64,000 bases of DNA from Nelumbo lutea (GCA_022828595.1 JAKGHH010000001.1:75202401-75266400); one strand, 5' to 3'; shown: positions 1-11,702, counted from the first letter of the stretch. The notes: generated by a model from the sequence alone, not told the origin. Numbers and translations: made by a program.

Positions 1-2434
1 AGAAAAACTTTATAATGACCGACAAGCATAGAGGGAGCAGGTAGAGAGTATACATCAGGTCAGCAGGCTGACCCATAAACATCCATTTCTCCCTGTAATT
101 AAATTAAATAGAAGTGGGTATCAAATCCAATGCAGTGTAGAATAAAATGATCCACACCAAGGGTCCACACATCAGGTGTTAAGATCTTGATCAACCTGTA
201 CAAGGGTCGTTGGATATGTGAAGTGTGGGACAACTGAATATGGTGGGTTCGACCCCACTTGTTTGCACCATGTTTACCATTGATCAGTGAAAGCCAGATG
301 ATTTAAGAATCAATCCATGTTCCAAAAGTAGTACTGAGCATAAATTTGCATACTATTTCTCACTAGGGAACCCAAGCACAGCATAATATATAACCCAAAT
401 GATCTCAAGCTGTGTGTCCATCTTTGTCTTCTAAAGTTGTTTTCCTTCCAGTTTTCACCCAATACCCACTCTACTCCATTAAACAAACGGTTGTGGGTCA
501 CCAAATTAGCTCTCCTACGTACTGAATGAACTCATATGAATATTCCATATGAGTTTGTGGTTGTTTCTTCTTGTTCCACAAAATATTTCACAATAAGCAG
601 CTTTATTTATTTGTGGTTGTTTCTTATTGTCCCAATATAAATAAAACTTTTTAATATTAATTTCTTTCTACAAAGGAAAAAGAAATCTTCTTTGGTTTAA
701 CGTGTACGTAATTTACAAGTTTTTTTTTAAGAAGAAATAGTACTGATTGATGAGAGAAAGTAAAAGAGAGAAATTAAAAACCGGCACAGTTGATGAAAGC
801 ATCATTCATGTCGATGAGCATGACACCTGGGGCTGGGGGGGTCCAGGTCCAGCAATTAACCCTGTATATGGTTTCAGACTTTCAGTTGTTTCAGATTGTG
901 GTGCATTCAAATTTCTCTTTCAGAAAAACAGGTCCATCCACGTTGATGATGATGCCCGTAAAATCTGGTTTTCCTTCCAACTGTTTCCAATAATTCTAGA
1001 CGTCCATGAACAGCATTCAATGTAATCACGTATTGTTTTATCTGTTTGTGGCAGCCCTTCTATTCATTCACGTCATGCATACATCATCATCTCTTTGTGG
1101 GACCCTGTTGATTTAAATGGGTGTTAATGAATGAGGACCCTCCTCTCCTCCACTCCATTCACCACCGGCCGGTTTATCTTTCTCTTCTTCTTTTGGTTTT
1201 ACTCATCTGGCAATGGCGATCTTACACCAGACCAGATAACCCACTTCCCAGATGACAACCTGATCCGGGAAATTCTAGCATCTTTTTCTCTCTTTTTTTT
1301 TCCCCTTCTTTTCCTTCTTTCTTCTGCAAACAAATCTTTCCTGGGGTTAATTAATTTGTTTTCTACGTACAGAAAGCTAATAAGTATAATATTGAAATAA
1401 AGCCCAAGCCACAGGAGCCAGACGCACAGCAGATCATCATTCATTACCCATGAAACCACTGACTTCAGTGTTGCTTGCAATTGATTCAACTTAATTTCAA
1501 GGGAATTAATGAACACTTCCTGTCAAAAAAAAAAAAGTGTGAATGGGCCATCTCCAACCCACCACTGGTTACGCTTTTGGCTGGCTTCCTGCCTGGCTCA
1601 CCCCCTGTTTTTTTTTTTCTTGGTTGATCTTTGACTGGGATTTTCACCTAGAAATTCAATCGTGTTCGTTGATAATTATCCTAACAAAATTGCTTCAGCT
1701 AGCCTCCTATCAATTTGATGATACTTTCTTTCTAAATTTCACTATTGATGATCATATTTCATGATTAAAATTTTCTTCTGCCAATAGGATTGTTTTCTCT
1801 CTGATTTATATTCTTTTCTATTTGTCGTCATTATTATTCTCATTGAAAATAACGCAGTATAAAATTAAACCCTCCTTTGAATTAATTTCAGATCGGAAAG
1901 AGGAGGTTTACAGGTATAATTTCATCTGTGAAGTATGAAGCAATGCCTTGCTTATGCTTCGCTCATCCTAGGATTTAATTAATAATGTAACAATCCTTTG
2001 TACTAAATAAAATTTTAATTAATATTTTCATATACAACTGGCTCTCGGCACGAGAAAGAGAATAAGCAAAAGACATTACATTACATATGAAGCTACACTA
2101 AAGATGTTGATAGTTGATGGGAAAGCTATTTGTCAAGTTAAAGGCACAAAAAAGTTCATCATGATCTGTTTCTGAAAATACTCGATCATGCCGATAAGGG
2201 TAGCTTTGCTTTCAAGTTTCAACTATGAATCCTCAGTCACTATTAGGAGAAACTTAATCAAAATAGATAGAAAAATTTAAGATATATCCTTCTCTAGTCG
2301 TCCAATTAAAATTCAAGTCTTATAATTTTAGATGAAAATGTAAATAATTGGCATTGATGGGTGTCTGAACCAGTTCTGTTAGGTAGTCTAATTAACTCAT
2401 TTTCAAGAACAAGACTTTTGATTAAAGAAACTTG
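1..2434. other. intergenic DNA, no gene seen
   Basis: AT-rich non-coding sequence. The reading frames present are no longer than about 105 codons, have no recognisable domain and overlap each other on both strands. A pyrimidine-rich tract lies at 1136-1200 and 1285-1330. No RNA gene, TIR or LTR was recognised. It ends at the target site of element A. Confidence 0.6.
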
Positions 2435-2439
2435 AATAG

Positions 2440-3470
2440 TGATGAGACGGTTTTCATTATGTATCATCTTTTCGTGATGTGTCAATTTTTTGGCTAAGTA
2501 CCTCATCATCTCGTCTGCTCCGAGTGGCCTGTGACTCAGGGGCTAAAGTAGAGCTCCTTGGTGGCGAGCTAACTTGATGAGCCGCCTGAAGGTGAGTTGT
2601 CTTGATGAGCTTCCTGGTGGTGAGCCACCTTGATGAGCTGTCTGGAGGTGAGATATCTTGATGAGAAGCTTGGAGGTGAGCTACCTTGAGCTCTGTTGCT
2701 CTTTTAGAGGCCTACAAGGAACCATATGTCAGAGGACCCAATGAGGTCACTCCGATGGCTAAGTTAGCACTAAGTAAAGAGAGCTTGAAGAATGATATTA
2801 GAGAATGAGAGAGCTAGAGAACAGGGGTTACCACCTCTTCCTTCAACCTCTTTTCGCATACCTTTGCCCCTGGGGGGTGAGGTCTTTATATAATGGAGTC
2901 CTCGTGGGTTAGGTGGAGCAGTTCCTGGATCCCAGCTGTGATGGGACTGGCTTGCATGTTAGGTGGATGAAATGCCATCCAACGGTAAAACTGTCCCTTC
3001 TCGTCAGGAGTGGGTGAGCTAATATAGCCATTACAAGTCACAATCCCGTAAAATGCAGGGTACGGTGGTGAGTTCCTCGAGGTTGTCAGGTTGGCGCCTG
3101 TGTCAAGCCGCTAGGTCGTTGCCTGGGCTAGGCGCCAGCTCGTGCCAAGGCCAGGCTGCCAGCTCGTGCTAGGGCCAAGCCACTAGGTCGCGCCTGTGCC
3201 AGGCCGTGTCTGTGGGACACCATCATCTTAGCAAAGTCAAGTTGTTGCCAAAGTGGTCCCGGGTGTAACCTAGTTGTTTTGAGTTGCTAGGCTACAAGAT
3301 GGTGGGCTACCTATGGCGAGCTACCTGTAACGAGTTGCCTGATGGTGAGCTTCCTAGTGGTGAACCACCTGAGGCGAGCTTGAGATGTCTAGCTGTCAAG
3401 GAGCTGCACTTAGTTGGCATGAGGTGCCAAGTGTCATAATGTCATTGGAGGGCCAAATCCACCCTCATCA
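2440..3470 (-). repeat. 3' LTR of element A
   Basis: 1031 bp, LTR pair of 5215-6267. On the minus strand a TATATAAAG-type TATA box lies at 2884-2892, and the conserved block (plus-strand CTCCGATGGCTAAGTTAGCA) lies at about 2750-2769. A minisatellite of roughly 29 bp, built on CTTGATGAGCTGCCTGGAGG-like units, runs from about 2570 to 2690. The LTR ends CCCTCATCA immediately before the polypurine tract. Confidence 0.88.
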
Positions 3471-3486
3471 TTTGCCCCCCACTCCT
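3471..3486 (-). other. polypurine tract of element A
   Basis: On the minus strand this reads AGGAGTGGGGGGCAAA directly before the 3' LTR, the expected position of the plus-strand primer for reverse transcription. The same purine tract follows the low-coordinate LTR at 14664, 41697 (weaker) and 63857. Confidence 0.8.
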
Positions 3487-3639
3487 GAGCTGAAAGTAAC
3501 TCGACAAAGGGAATAGATTTCTCCTTTTGGCCCATAATTCGAAGAGCTCATAAGCGTTGATTCAGTTTCTTAGGCTCTGAGAGCTGCTTGGAAGCGAGCT
3601 GCCCATAAGGTGCTGATGTCTCTTCCAGTTCGGTACTGT

Positions 3640-4670
3640 AGCCCTTAGATTCTAGGAGCGACTTGTAGTCCACTCTCCTTGACTTTGCCCATGCCGACGA
3701 GGCGGTTGAGCCTTGTACAGTAGTGTTGCCCATGCCGTAGAGGCGACTGGGTCTTTCAATAGTAGTGTGGCCCGTAGGCTTTGGGAGTGACTCGTAGTCC
3801 ACTCCTGAACTTTGCCAATGCCGTAGAGGCGACTAGGTCTTTCAGCAGTATTGTGGCCCTTAGGCTTTGGGAGGGACCCGTAGTCCACTCTTGTAGTTTG
3901 CCCATGCCGGAGAGGCAACTGGGTCTTTCAGTAGTATTGTGGCCCTTAGGCTTTGGGAGGGACCCGTAGTCCACTCGTGTACTTTGCCCATTCCGGAGAG
4001 GCGACTGGGTCTTTCAATAGTAGTGTGGCCCGTAGGCTTTGGGAGCAACTCGTAGTCAACTCCTGAACTTTGCCCATGCCGGAGAGGCGATTGGGTCTTT
4101 CAGTAGTAGTGTTGCCCATGCCGTAGAGGCGACTGTGTCTTTTAGCAATAGTGTGGCCCGTAGGCTTTGGGAGTGACTCGTAGTCCACTCCTGAACTTTG
4201 CCCATGCCGTAGAGGCGATTGGGTCTTTCAACAGTATTGTGGGCCTTAGGCTTTGGGAGGGACCCGTAGTCCACACTTGTACTTTGCCCAAGCTAGAGAG
4301 GCGACTGGGTCTTTCAGCAGTATTGTGGCCCTTAGGCTTTGGGAGGGACCCGTAGTCCACTCTTGTACTTTGCCCATGCCGTAGAGGCGATTGGGTCTTT
4401 CAACAGTATTGTGGGCCTTAGGCTTTGGGAGGGACCCGTAGTCCACACTTGTACTTTGCCCAAGCTAGAGAGGCGACTGGGTCTTTCAGCAGTATTGTGG
4501 CCCTTAGGCTTTGGGAGGGACCCGTAGTCCACTCTTGTACTTTGCCCATGCCGGAGAGGCGACTGGATCTTTCAGCAGTAGTGTTACCCATGCCGTAGAG
4601 GCTATCGGGTCTTTCAATAGTAGTGTTGCCCATGTCGTAGAGGCGACTAGGTCTTTCTGTAGCGCCGATG
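3640..4670. repeat. 86-bp tandem repeat array inside element A
   Basis: About ten units. Each joins two sub-units of about 43 bp: one with CCATGCCGTAGAGGCGACT and GGTCTTTCA, the other with GGCTTTGGGAG and CGTAGTCCACTC. In most places they alternate (period 86). Near 3715-3760, 4080-4150 and 4545-4660 the first sub-unit occurs alone, giving irregular spacing. Because 86 is not a multiple of three, each frame stays open for only 60-80 codons and the reading frames here are not genes. A diverged pair of the same motif lies at 17461-17660 in the full gypsy element. Confidence 0.9.
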
Positions 4671-4679
4671 TCTCTACCT

Positions 4680-4870
4680 GTGAGGTGCCGAGTTGGATTG
4701 ATGAGCTTCGTTGCTCTTTAGAGACCTGCAAGGAACTAAATGTCAAAGGACCCTGGGTGGCTAACCTGGCGAGGTCACTACGATGGCTAAGTTAGTACTC
4801 TCATAGTAGACTGCAAGCTAGAGATCACAGTCTGGGAGCTAGAGCTTGCTTATTTGTTTCTAAGGTTGGT
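4680..4870 (-). repeat. LTR-like block inside element A
   Basis: The stretch repeats the part of the LTR around the conserved block, including ACCTGCAAGGAAC, a GAGGACC-like motif and CGATGGCTAAGTTAGTACT at 4777-4799. It is diverged from both flanking LTRs. It may be a leftover of an older LTR or a copied leader segment. Confidence 0.6.
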
Positions 4871-5194
4871 GCCTTTTCAGTTCGTAAGTTCTCACCTAGG
4901 TCAGACCACCATGTCAGCGCTTGTGCCAGGTCACGCCAAGTCGGCACATGTTCCAGGCTGCGCGTAGAACGCGCCAGGCTTCCAGGCCATGCGTAGGCCG
5001 CCAGGCCATGCCAGGCCGCCGAGGGGGGGCACCTTAGAGCTATGAAGCGAGAGCTTCAGTTTCTTTGAGTTCATAAAAAAAAAAAAAGAAACTATAAAGC
5101 AAGAGCTTTAGTTTCTAAAAAGGTGAGGACTTAGCTTTTTGTAAGATAAGAACTTAGCTTTTTGTAGGATGAGAACTTAGCTTTTTGTAGCGTG

Positions 5195-5214
5195 TTCCCA
5201 CAGATAGCGCCAAT
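5195..5214 (-). other. primer-binding site of element A
   Basis: On the minus strand the sequence next to the 5' LTR reads TTGGCGCTATCTGTGGGAAC. It is the same TGGCGCC...TGTGGGAA site as at 34369-34390, 25567-25587 and 43791-43810. The tRNA was not assigned. Confidence 0.75.
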
Positions 5215-6267
5215 TGATGGGAAAGTTTCCAGTCACGTATCATTTTTTCGTGATGTGTCAATTTTTTGGCTAAGTACCTTGTCATCTCGTCTGCTCCGAG
5301 TGGCCTGTGACTCAGGGGCTGAAGTGGAGCTCCTTGATGGCAAGCTACCTTGATGAGCTACCTGGTGGTGAGCCACCTTGATTAGTTGTTTGGAGGTGAA
5401 TTACCTTGATGAGCTGCTTGGATGTGAGCTACCTTGAGCTCTATTGCTCTTTTAGAGGCCTACAAGGAACCAGATGTCAGAGGACCTGGCGTGGCTAACT
5501 CGGTGAGGTCACTCCGATGGCTAAGTTAGCACTTAGTAAAGAGAGCTTGAAGAATGATAGAGAATGAGAGAGCTAGAGAGCAGGGGTTACCACCTCTTCC
5601 TTCAGCCTCTTTTCGCATACCTTTGCCCCTGGGGGGTGAGGTCTTTATATACTGGAGTCCTCATGGGTTAGGTGGAACAGTTCATGGATCCCAGCTATGA
5701 TGAGACTAGCTTGCATGTTAGGTGGATGAAATGTCATCAAACGGTAAAACTGTCCCTTCTCGTGAGAACAGGGGAGTGGGTGAGCTAATATAGCCGTTAC
5801 AAGTCACAATCCCATAAAATGCGGGGTACGGAGGTGAGCTCCTCGAGGTTGTCAGATTGGCACTTGTGTCAGGCTGCCAGCTCATGCCAAGGGCAGGCTG
5901 CCAGCTCGTGTCAAGGCCAGGCTGCCAACTAGTGCCAGGGGCCAGATCGCACCGGGGCCAGGCCACCAGGTCACGCTTGTGTCAGGTTGTGCCTGTGAGA
6001 CACCATCATCTTAACAAAGGCAAGTTGTTGCCAAAGTGGTCTTGGGTGTCACCTAGTTGTTTTGAGTTTCCTGGCTACAAGATGGTGGACTATCTGTGGC
6101 GAGCTACCTAGTGGCAAACCGCCTAAGGCAAGCTTGAACTATCTAACTGCCTAGTAGCGAACTGCTTGAGATGAGCTTGAACTGTCTAGCTGCCAAGGGG
6201 CTATACTTAGTTGGCAGGAGGTGTCAGATGTCATAATGTCATTGGAGGGCCAAATCCGCCCTCATCA
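5215..6267 (-). repeat. 5' LTR of element A
   Basis: 1053 bp. It starts TGATGGGAAAG and ends CCGCCCTCATCA, followed by AATAG. It carries the same TATA region (about 5644-5652), the conserved block at about 5510-5530 and a shorter version of the minisatellite (about 5335-5435). Confidence 0.88.
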
Positions 6268-6272
6268 AATAG

Positions 6273-6786
6273 AGTCCGGTTAATTACGGTGAAGTTCTTC
6301 AGTGTAAAGTCGAACCCCAGCCGCTCATGGAGAGGATGGTTCATAATGAAGCAATGCTCTTATCTCAAAAGCAAAAGCAAAAGCTTATCTAAACGGGCCT
6401 TAAAGTTTTCATGTATAATACAACTTAACCTTAAAAAATTCAGAATAAAAATTCATCCTTTTTGATATGCAACTAGCTTCATGATTTGCTAGTTATATGT
6501 AATTGTGTATATATAAATGTTAATATATCAAAACTATTTAAATAAACATATGATAGGACAAAATATACCATATAATTTTCCAGCTGAATTATTTATTAGT
6601 TTTTTTCTTGAATAATTAATAAATTAATTTTTAATGAACTTTGGGGAAAGAAAGAGAAATAAAAATAAAATGACTCCGCTAGCTTTATCTTTGATTCTCT
6701 TGGTTGGAGAAAGAGGATCTAACTGGCATTTGGCAAGCACATTCAATACACATGCAGGCAAAACACTAATTTCTTATGATATAAAC
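6273..6786. other. intergenic DNA, no gene seen
   Basis: AT-rich sequence between element A and the MITE at 6787. No coding or RNA feature recognised. Confidence 0.5.
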
Positions 6787-7085
6787 CATGGTTTTTAAAA
6801 ATGAACCGATGATCGAATCGGTCAGGGGTCCAATTACCGGTTCGAACGGTCCGGTCTGATCACTCGACTCGAATGGCCAGTCCATTCTAACAAAAAAATA
6901 AAAAAATTTAAAAAAATTAAAAAATTTGAAAACGGTCAAAACCGTTCGAACGGTTAATCGGATGGTTCAGCAATTTTCTGACCAAAATCAACAGTTTTGA
7001 GGGAAAAAGCGGTTTTGGAGGAAAACAGAACCGGTTCCTAGTTTTTCCGGTCCAACCGTCCAGTCCAGTCCGGTTCTGAAAACAG
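6787..7085. mobile_element. 299-bp MITE with terminal inverted repeats
   Basis: Flanked by an exact 10-bp direct repeat TGATATAAAC at 6777-6786 and 7086-7095. The ends are inverted: GGTTTTTAAAAATGAACCG on the left against TGTTTTCAGAACCGGAC read from the right. The interior is rich in ACCGGTTCGAACGGT-like motifs and short inverted repeats. The 9-10 bp duplication suggests a Mutator-derived non-autonomous family. A relative lies at 11436-11702. Confidence 0.7.
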
Positions 7086-7095
7086 TGATATAAAC

Positions 7096-8367
7096 TCCAC
7101 CAAAAGTATTTATTAGAAAATATAAGTTAAAATTTATAATTAATTATAAACTCAATTTTATTAAACTGAGACTGATAAATCATTATGTAATTTGTTTTAT
7201 TGATAAGAAATATATTTAAAATTTTATCCAAAAGATCTATAGAATAAAAAATTCACAGTCAACAATATTTGTCACCGTTGAGTCAATGGCATCATCAGCA
7301 TCAGCATCAACATCAATGACTCATTATCTTCATTATTATCCAAACCCATTAGGAGTTCCACATTTCAAGTCTGGGACCCATAAGCAATAATTCAAAAAGT
7401 GAAAAAAAAAGGTCCTTTTGGGGAAGGATTTGATGTTTCCTTGGAATTTCAACTAGTGGAGATGGAGAACTGCCCATTCTGCATTTTGCTTGACAATATG
7501 AAACTCCATGAAATGGGGACAAATGAATTCTTGACTATTTTTAATTTCTATGAGAAAAGTAAAGCTGAATAGACTTGTGAAGGAATTTCCTTTATTTTTT
7601 TTTTAATCTTCCTCTTCTAATTTTGAACCCTAGTTTAAATTTGAAAAAGCTAATCCACTTTCATACACCATCCTATGATTGTTCAGCCATCTTGAATTTT
7701 TTAACTCTGTAGCGGTTTGATATGGTATAAAATTAATGGAAAAAGGAGCATTGTTTGATAGAAAAATAAGACAGAAAAAGAAAGTTGTTGAAAAGCTTAA
7801 GGTTATTTCAGTGGTATTAGGTAATTTAAATAGTTTTCTTAGTCCCCCATTATCAAATTCAGCTAATCCTTTATAGAATGAACCAATCTGAATCCAAAAG
7901 GAAAAGTCCATATCCTTCTCAAGATTGAGAGCAGACATGGGTTCACGTAAAACCCATTTGCCCATTATTAGTCAGGTCCCATGTGAAACATGAGTTTTCT
8001 TAATCAAAATTTAAGCAAATACAACCCTATGACATTAGTTGAGACAAGTTAGTTATGGTTAATTAATTCATTAGGCTTTTACAATTAGTGGGGTAATTAG
8101 GCTTTCAATTTAATTAGGTTCATTAGATTTTTAGGATACTTAGGGTCATTAGGTTTTTCAATTTTATTAGGTTTGTTAGGTTTTTTAATTTAATTAGGTT
8201 TATTATAGTTAATTACATCATTAAGGCTAAGTAGGTAAATAATTTAAATATGAAATTATTATAATTTTAATTATTTTTGAGTAAAAAATAAATGGATTTT
8301 AAATTAACAAAAAATAGTTAATTTAATTATGATTATTTAGGTCAATTAGATTAATTAGGCTTACTAA
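7096..8367. other. intergenic DNA with TTAGGTT-type short repeats
   Basis: AT-rich. From about 8040 to 8370 there are many imperfect copies of AATTAGGTT/CATTAGGTTTTT, a degenerate simple repeat. No gene recognised; a 111-codon minus-strand frame at 7630-7965 has no known domain. Confidence 0.5.
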
Positions 8368-8965
8368 GGCCTCGTTTGATAACACTTTTAGGTCAATCAA
8401 GTTTTTCAGACACCAGACTTGTTTGGTGCTGCGTCTGAAAATCAACATGAAATCTTTTTTCAGATCTGAAATTTTAAGTCAATAGCCTCGCACTTATGCA
8501 TTTAGACATAATTGAGAGGTGCATAAAAGACATAAATACCCTTAAAAATTTTAATATTACATATTTTTGTCCTTCATGTAAATTGAATCGAACCCTCACT
8601 GTGAACCAACGAAGCTCCACCACCACTGCACTCTCTCTGTCTCTCTTTCTCTCCTGTAGTCCCGCCACCGTGGTTCTTCTCTCTCACTCTCGCTCTCTCT
8701 CCGCCCTGTCTTCCACCACCATAGCAGTGGTTCTTCTCTCTTGCTCTTGCTCTCTCCGCTTTGCTTCCACTTGCAGCAGCGGTTCTCTCTCTCTCTCTCT
8801 CTCTCTCTCCCCTGTCTTCCGACCACCGCCACCGCCATTGCAACTTGCAGTAGTGGCTCTCTCTCCCCCTATCTTCTCTCTCTCGCTCTCTCTCTCCTCC
8901 CTCCCTCTCTCTCTCTCTCTCTCTGCACACAGTGGTAGTGGTTTTGCCGCCACTACAAGAGAGCA

Positions 8966-9012
<47 letters not shown>

Positions 9013-9739
9013 AAGAAGAACCACCACCACAGCGGTTCTCTCACTCTCGCTCTCTCTTTCTCTCTTTCTCCCTCCTTCCCCTGTCTTTCCACCACCGCCA
9101 CCGCCGCTGCAACTTGTAGTAGTGGCTCTCTCTCCCCTATCTTCTCTCTCTCACTCTCTCTCTCTCTCCTCCCTCCCTCTCTCTCCCTGTCTTCCACCAT
9201 AATTTTTATTAATTATTTTATATTTTTTATTAAACATTAATTAATTATTATTAAACTTATTTGTGTTATTTATTATTTATTAATTATTTTTATTAACTAG
9301 TAATTTTTAATTATTTCATTAATTTTTAAAAATTATTTTAATTTTTATTTATGTAAATTATTAATTAGTAATTATTAATTATTTTAATATTTTTATAGTC
9401 ATTAATTATTTTTTTTTTATTTTAATCATTTCATCTATTAATTAATAATTAATAATTTTTTATTTTTTATTTGTATTGTTTCAATATTATTTTGAGGTTG
9501 AAATTTATTTTTTATGAGAATGTAAATTGAATTCAACATTTTCAAATAGTATGTTCTAGGGGTAAAATAATAAAATTAGTAAATTTCAAATGGAAAAGGA
9601 TCCATCCAACACAAACAAACTTATGGATTCAGATCCTCTAAAAAGTAGAAAAGCAACTATGCCTCTTTTAAGATTTTAGACATTTTTAATATCTTTTTAA
9701 CTTTTCAGATCTGAATTTTCAGATTTATCAAAAGCCTCC
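8368..9739. mobile_element. possible PIF/Harbinger-like (Tourist-type) non-autonomous element
   Basis: Imperfect TIRs (GGCCTCGTTTGATAA on the left, GGAGGCTTTTGATAA read from the right) are flanked by TAA on both sides (8365-8367 and 9740-9742), as expected for Tourist-like elements. A palindrome TTTTCAGATCTGAAA-like lies just inside both ends (about 8456-8473 and 9702-9720). The interior is a CT/GA-rich block followed by an AT-rich block. No transposase. The TIR match is partial, so the call is tentative. Confidence 0.5.
8615..9200. repeat. CT/GA microsatellite block with repeated cassettes
   Basis: Runs of (CT)n at 8783-8812 and 8900-8925 and (GA)n at 8969-9008 separate repeated cassettes of roughly 100 bp. 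The cassettes carry CTGTCTTCCACCACCGCCAC, GCAACTTGCAGTAGTGG and TCCTCCCTCCCTCTCT. The clearest pair is about 8812-8925 and 9078-9186. Both strands give open frames of about 200 codons here, rich in Ser/Leu or Arg/Glu; these come from the repeats and are not genes. Confidence 0.85.
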
Positions 9740-9772
9740 TAAGGTTAACTAAATTGAACACACTGATGAATA

Positions 9773-10650
9773 GGGCTGCAATCGAACCGAGCCTTAATCG
9801 AATAGTTTGTCTCAAATTTAAATTGAGTTCAAATCTTGAGGTAAGCTCAATTAGTTATTCAAACTCAAACTCGGCCTATAAAAAGTTTGGCTCGAAAGCT
9901 TGTGAGTCGGCTTGATTAACATATATATACATACATATATTATACAGTATAAAAATATAATTATAATATTTATTATAAAGTATATTTTTACATTCTATAT
10001 ATAATATAAGGATATACTATATATCTTAAAAAAATACAGCATATATATAATATAAAAATATATTCATTTTTAAGCTTTTGAGCTGAACTCAAGGTCTCAA
10101 GCTCATTGAATATTTAATCAAACAGAACTCAAACCAGAAAATAGAGTTCAAATTGAACTTGAACTTGAACATGAGCTTGAGCATAACAATATTTTAGTGC
10201 AATCAAGCCAAGGGGTCGGGATGTAGTAGGCATGTAAGGTAAACACAATGAGTGAACATACAATAGCTGTGTAATGCATGTCCCAATTAATGCACCTTTC
10301 ATCTAAACGTTTTTGTTCCGTTAGACATAAATTATTCATTATTTTCTTATCTTTATCAAAATAATTAAAAATAAAAGCAATGAAAAAATAAATCCCATCT
10401 CCCAACATGTTTTGGTTTTCTTTTTTCATTGTTTTTATTTTTAATTATTTTGATAAAAATAATAAAATAATGAATAATTTCTGTCTAACGGAACAAAAAT
10501 GTTTAGATAAAAGGTACATTAACTGAGACATGTGTCACACAGCTATTAAGTATTCACTCATTGTAGTTACTAATGTGCCTACTACATCCGGACCCCCAAG
10601 CCAAGACATGTATAAACTTGACTTGGCTTGGCTCGGCTCTATTGCATCCC
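9773..10650. mobile_element. TIR element interrupted by a fold-back MITE
   Basis: Left end GGGCTGCAATCGAACCGAGC; right end, read inward on the other strand, GGGATGCAATAGAGCCGAGC. The interior has many CAAGCTCGAG/GAGCTTGAG-like motifs and an AT core with (TA)n-like runs at about 9920-10060. The fold-back element at 10213-10596 is inserted near its right end. No clear target duplication was found. Confidence 0.55.
10213..10596. mobile_element. fold-back MITE, nearly complete hairpin
   Basis: The two halves are inverted copies of about 185 bp around an AT-rich centre near 10400-10420. The ends read GGGTCGGGATGTAGTAGGCA and, inward from the right, GGGGTCCGGATGTAGTAGGC. An exact 9-bp direct repeat CAAGCCAAG flanks it (10204-10212 and 10597-10605), as in Mutator-type insertions. 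A transcript would fold into a long hairpin that could feed small-RNA production. Confidence 0.85.
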
Positions 10651-11435
10651 CATGGGTGAAGATCAATAATTTCATCACACTAACCTCCGTAATAAAAACT
10701 AATTATAATTAAGCCTAATTTGGGCCCTACACCTACCTATAACACCAACCCAATATTCCATACATTCATAAAGATCAGCATTAAATTAGTGTAATGGAAT
10801 TACTCTTTTTTTAGGTCGAAATTATTGTTAATGTAGCTTATTATCAAAAAATAATTACTTTAATTATCTGTTGATTAGTGTTAATAACAAAATAACTTAT
10901 ATACTCTTATTTCTATTAAAATAATCAGTAAAGTCACAGTAATTAGCAGTAAGTTATTTGAAGTTTACATTCACTTCTGTTAATTAGTATCAGTAAATTT
11001 TGAAATCTTTTTATGGGAAACAAACCAGCTTTAATTGGTTCTTGCAGCCAGACTGATCTGAATTCATTCGGTTTGTTGTGAAACAAAACCAATTAGATCA
11101 GTTCGTGTAGCTGGACTGGACAGTCTGGACCGAGCCAATTTAAGTGGGTTGAGTTTTGGGTCTGAATGTCTGATTTATGGAAAGGATCCGATCCACTTGT
11201 GTGATCTTCTTAACCCGTTAATATGACACGGTGTTTCACTCGATATGGAAAACATAGCAGATGTGTTGGGCCAATAAGACCCCGCCCTTTGCCATCTGAT
11301 GATTTGTGTAGAGTCCGGAAAGCATCCTAATAGAACCGAATTTCCAATTGAAATGGATTCAAATCAACGTTCTTTTGTTTTATCTTTTAATGGGATCAAA
11401 CTCCTATTTCATACACTTCTTCCAACTCAACTTAA
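10651..11435. other. intergenic DNA, no gene seen
   Basis: AT-rich, with scattered short inverted motifs around 11040-11160 (AATTGGTT/AACCAATT). No gene recognised. Confidence 0.5.
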
Positions 11436-11702
11436 GGTTTTAAAAATCGAATCGGAATTAGAATCATTCTGGTCATCAGTTTTTGGATCAGTTCGAATAA
11501 ATGGTTCGTTCCCACTTGAAAAATAAAAAGATGGTCAAAACCATTGAATGGATCGACAGCTCGACCACCTGGATCAACGGGTTGCTGATCAAATCAATGG
11601 TTTTTGGCCGATTTCTGGATTAAAGGTAAAATGGAGCTAATTGTCTAGACAGTTCCCAGATCAACCAGTCTGACTGTCTGATCCAGTCTGGTTTTCAAAA
11701 CC
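11436..11702. mobile_element. degenerate MITE related to the one at 6787
   Basis: Inverted ends GGTTTTAAAAATCGAATCGG and, from the right, GGTTTTGAAAACCAGACTGG, with an interior of CCATTGAATGGATCGAC-like motifs resembling 6787-7085. No convincing target duplication, so it is old or imprecisely bounded. Confidence 0.55.

Larger units (their letters stand above)
2440..6267 (-). mobile_element. element A: non-autonomous Ty3/gypsy-related LTR retrotransposon
   Basis: Two LTRs (2440-3470 and 5215-6267) start TGATG and end CATCA. They are flanked by the 5-bp target duplication AATAG at 2435-2439 and 6268-6272. Orientation is minus: read on that strand, a TGGCGCT-type primer-binding site follows the LTR at 5195-5214 and a G-rich polypurine tract precedes the other LTR at 3471-3485. 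The interior (about 1.74 kb) has no gag or pol and is mostly an 86-bp tandem repeat. The same primer site, purine tract and repeat occur in the autonomous gypsy element at 13893-35232, so A was probably mobilised by that lineage. The LTRs have diverged by many substitutions and small indels, so the insertion is not recent. Confidence 0.9.

Noticed and set aside
3640..4670. CRISPR-like regular repeats.
   Set aside because: Units are contiguous with no unique spacers, and the DNA is plant nuclear.
3548..4746. Many overlapping minus-strand frames with a recurring KPKGHNTAERPSRL-like peptide.
   Set aside because: They arise from an 86-bp repeat that is not a multiple of three; each frame closes within 60-90 codons.
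8496..9200. Open frames of about 205 codons on both strands.
   Set aside because: They are produced by CT/GA microsatellites and give Ser/Leu or Arg/Glu low-complexity peptides with no domain.
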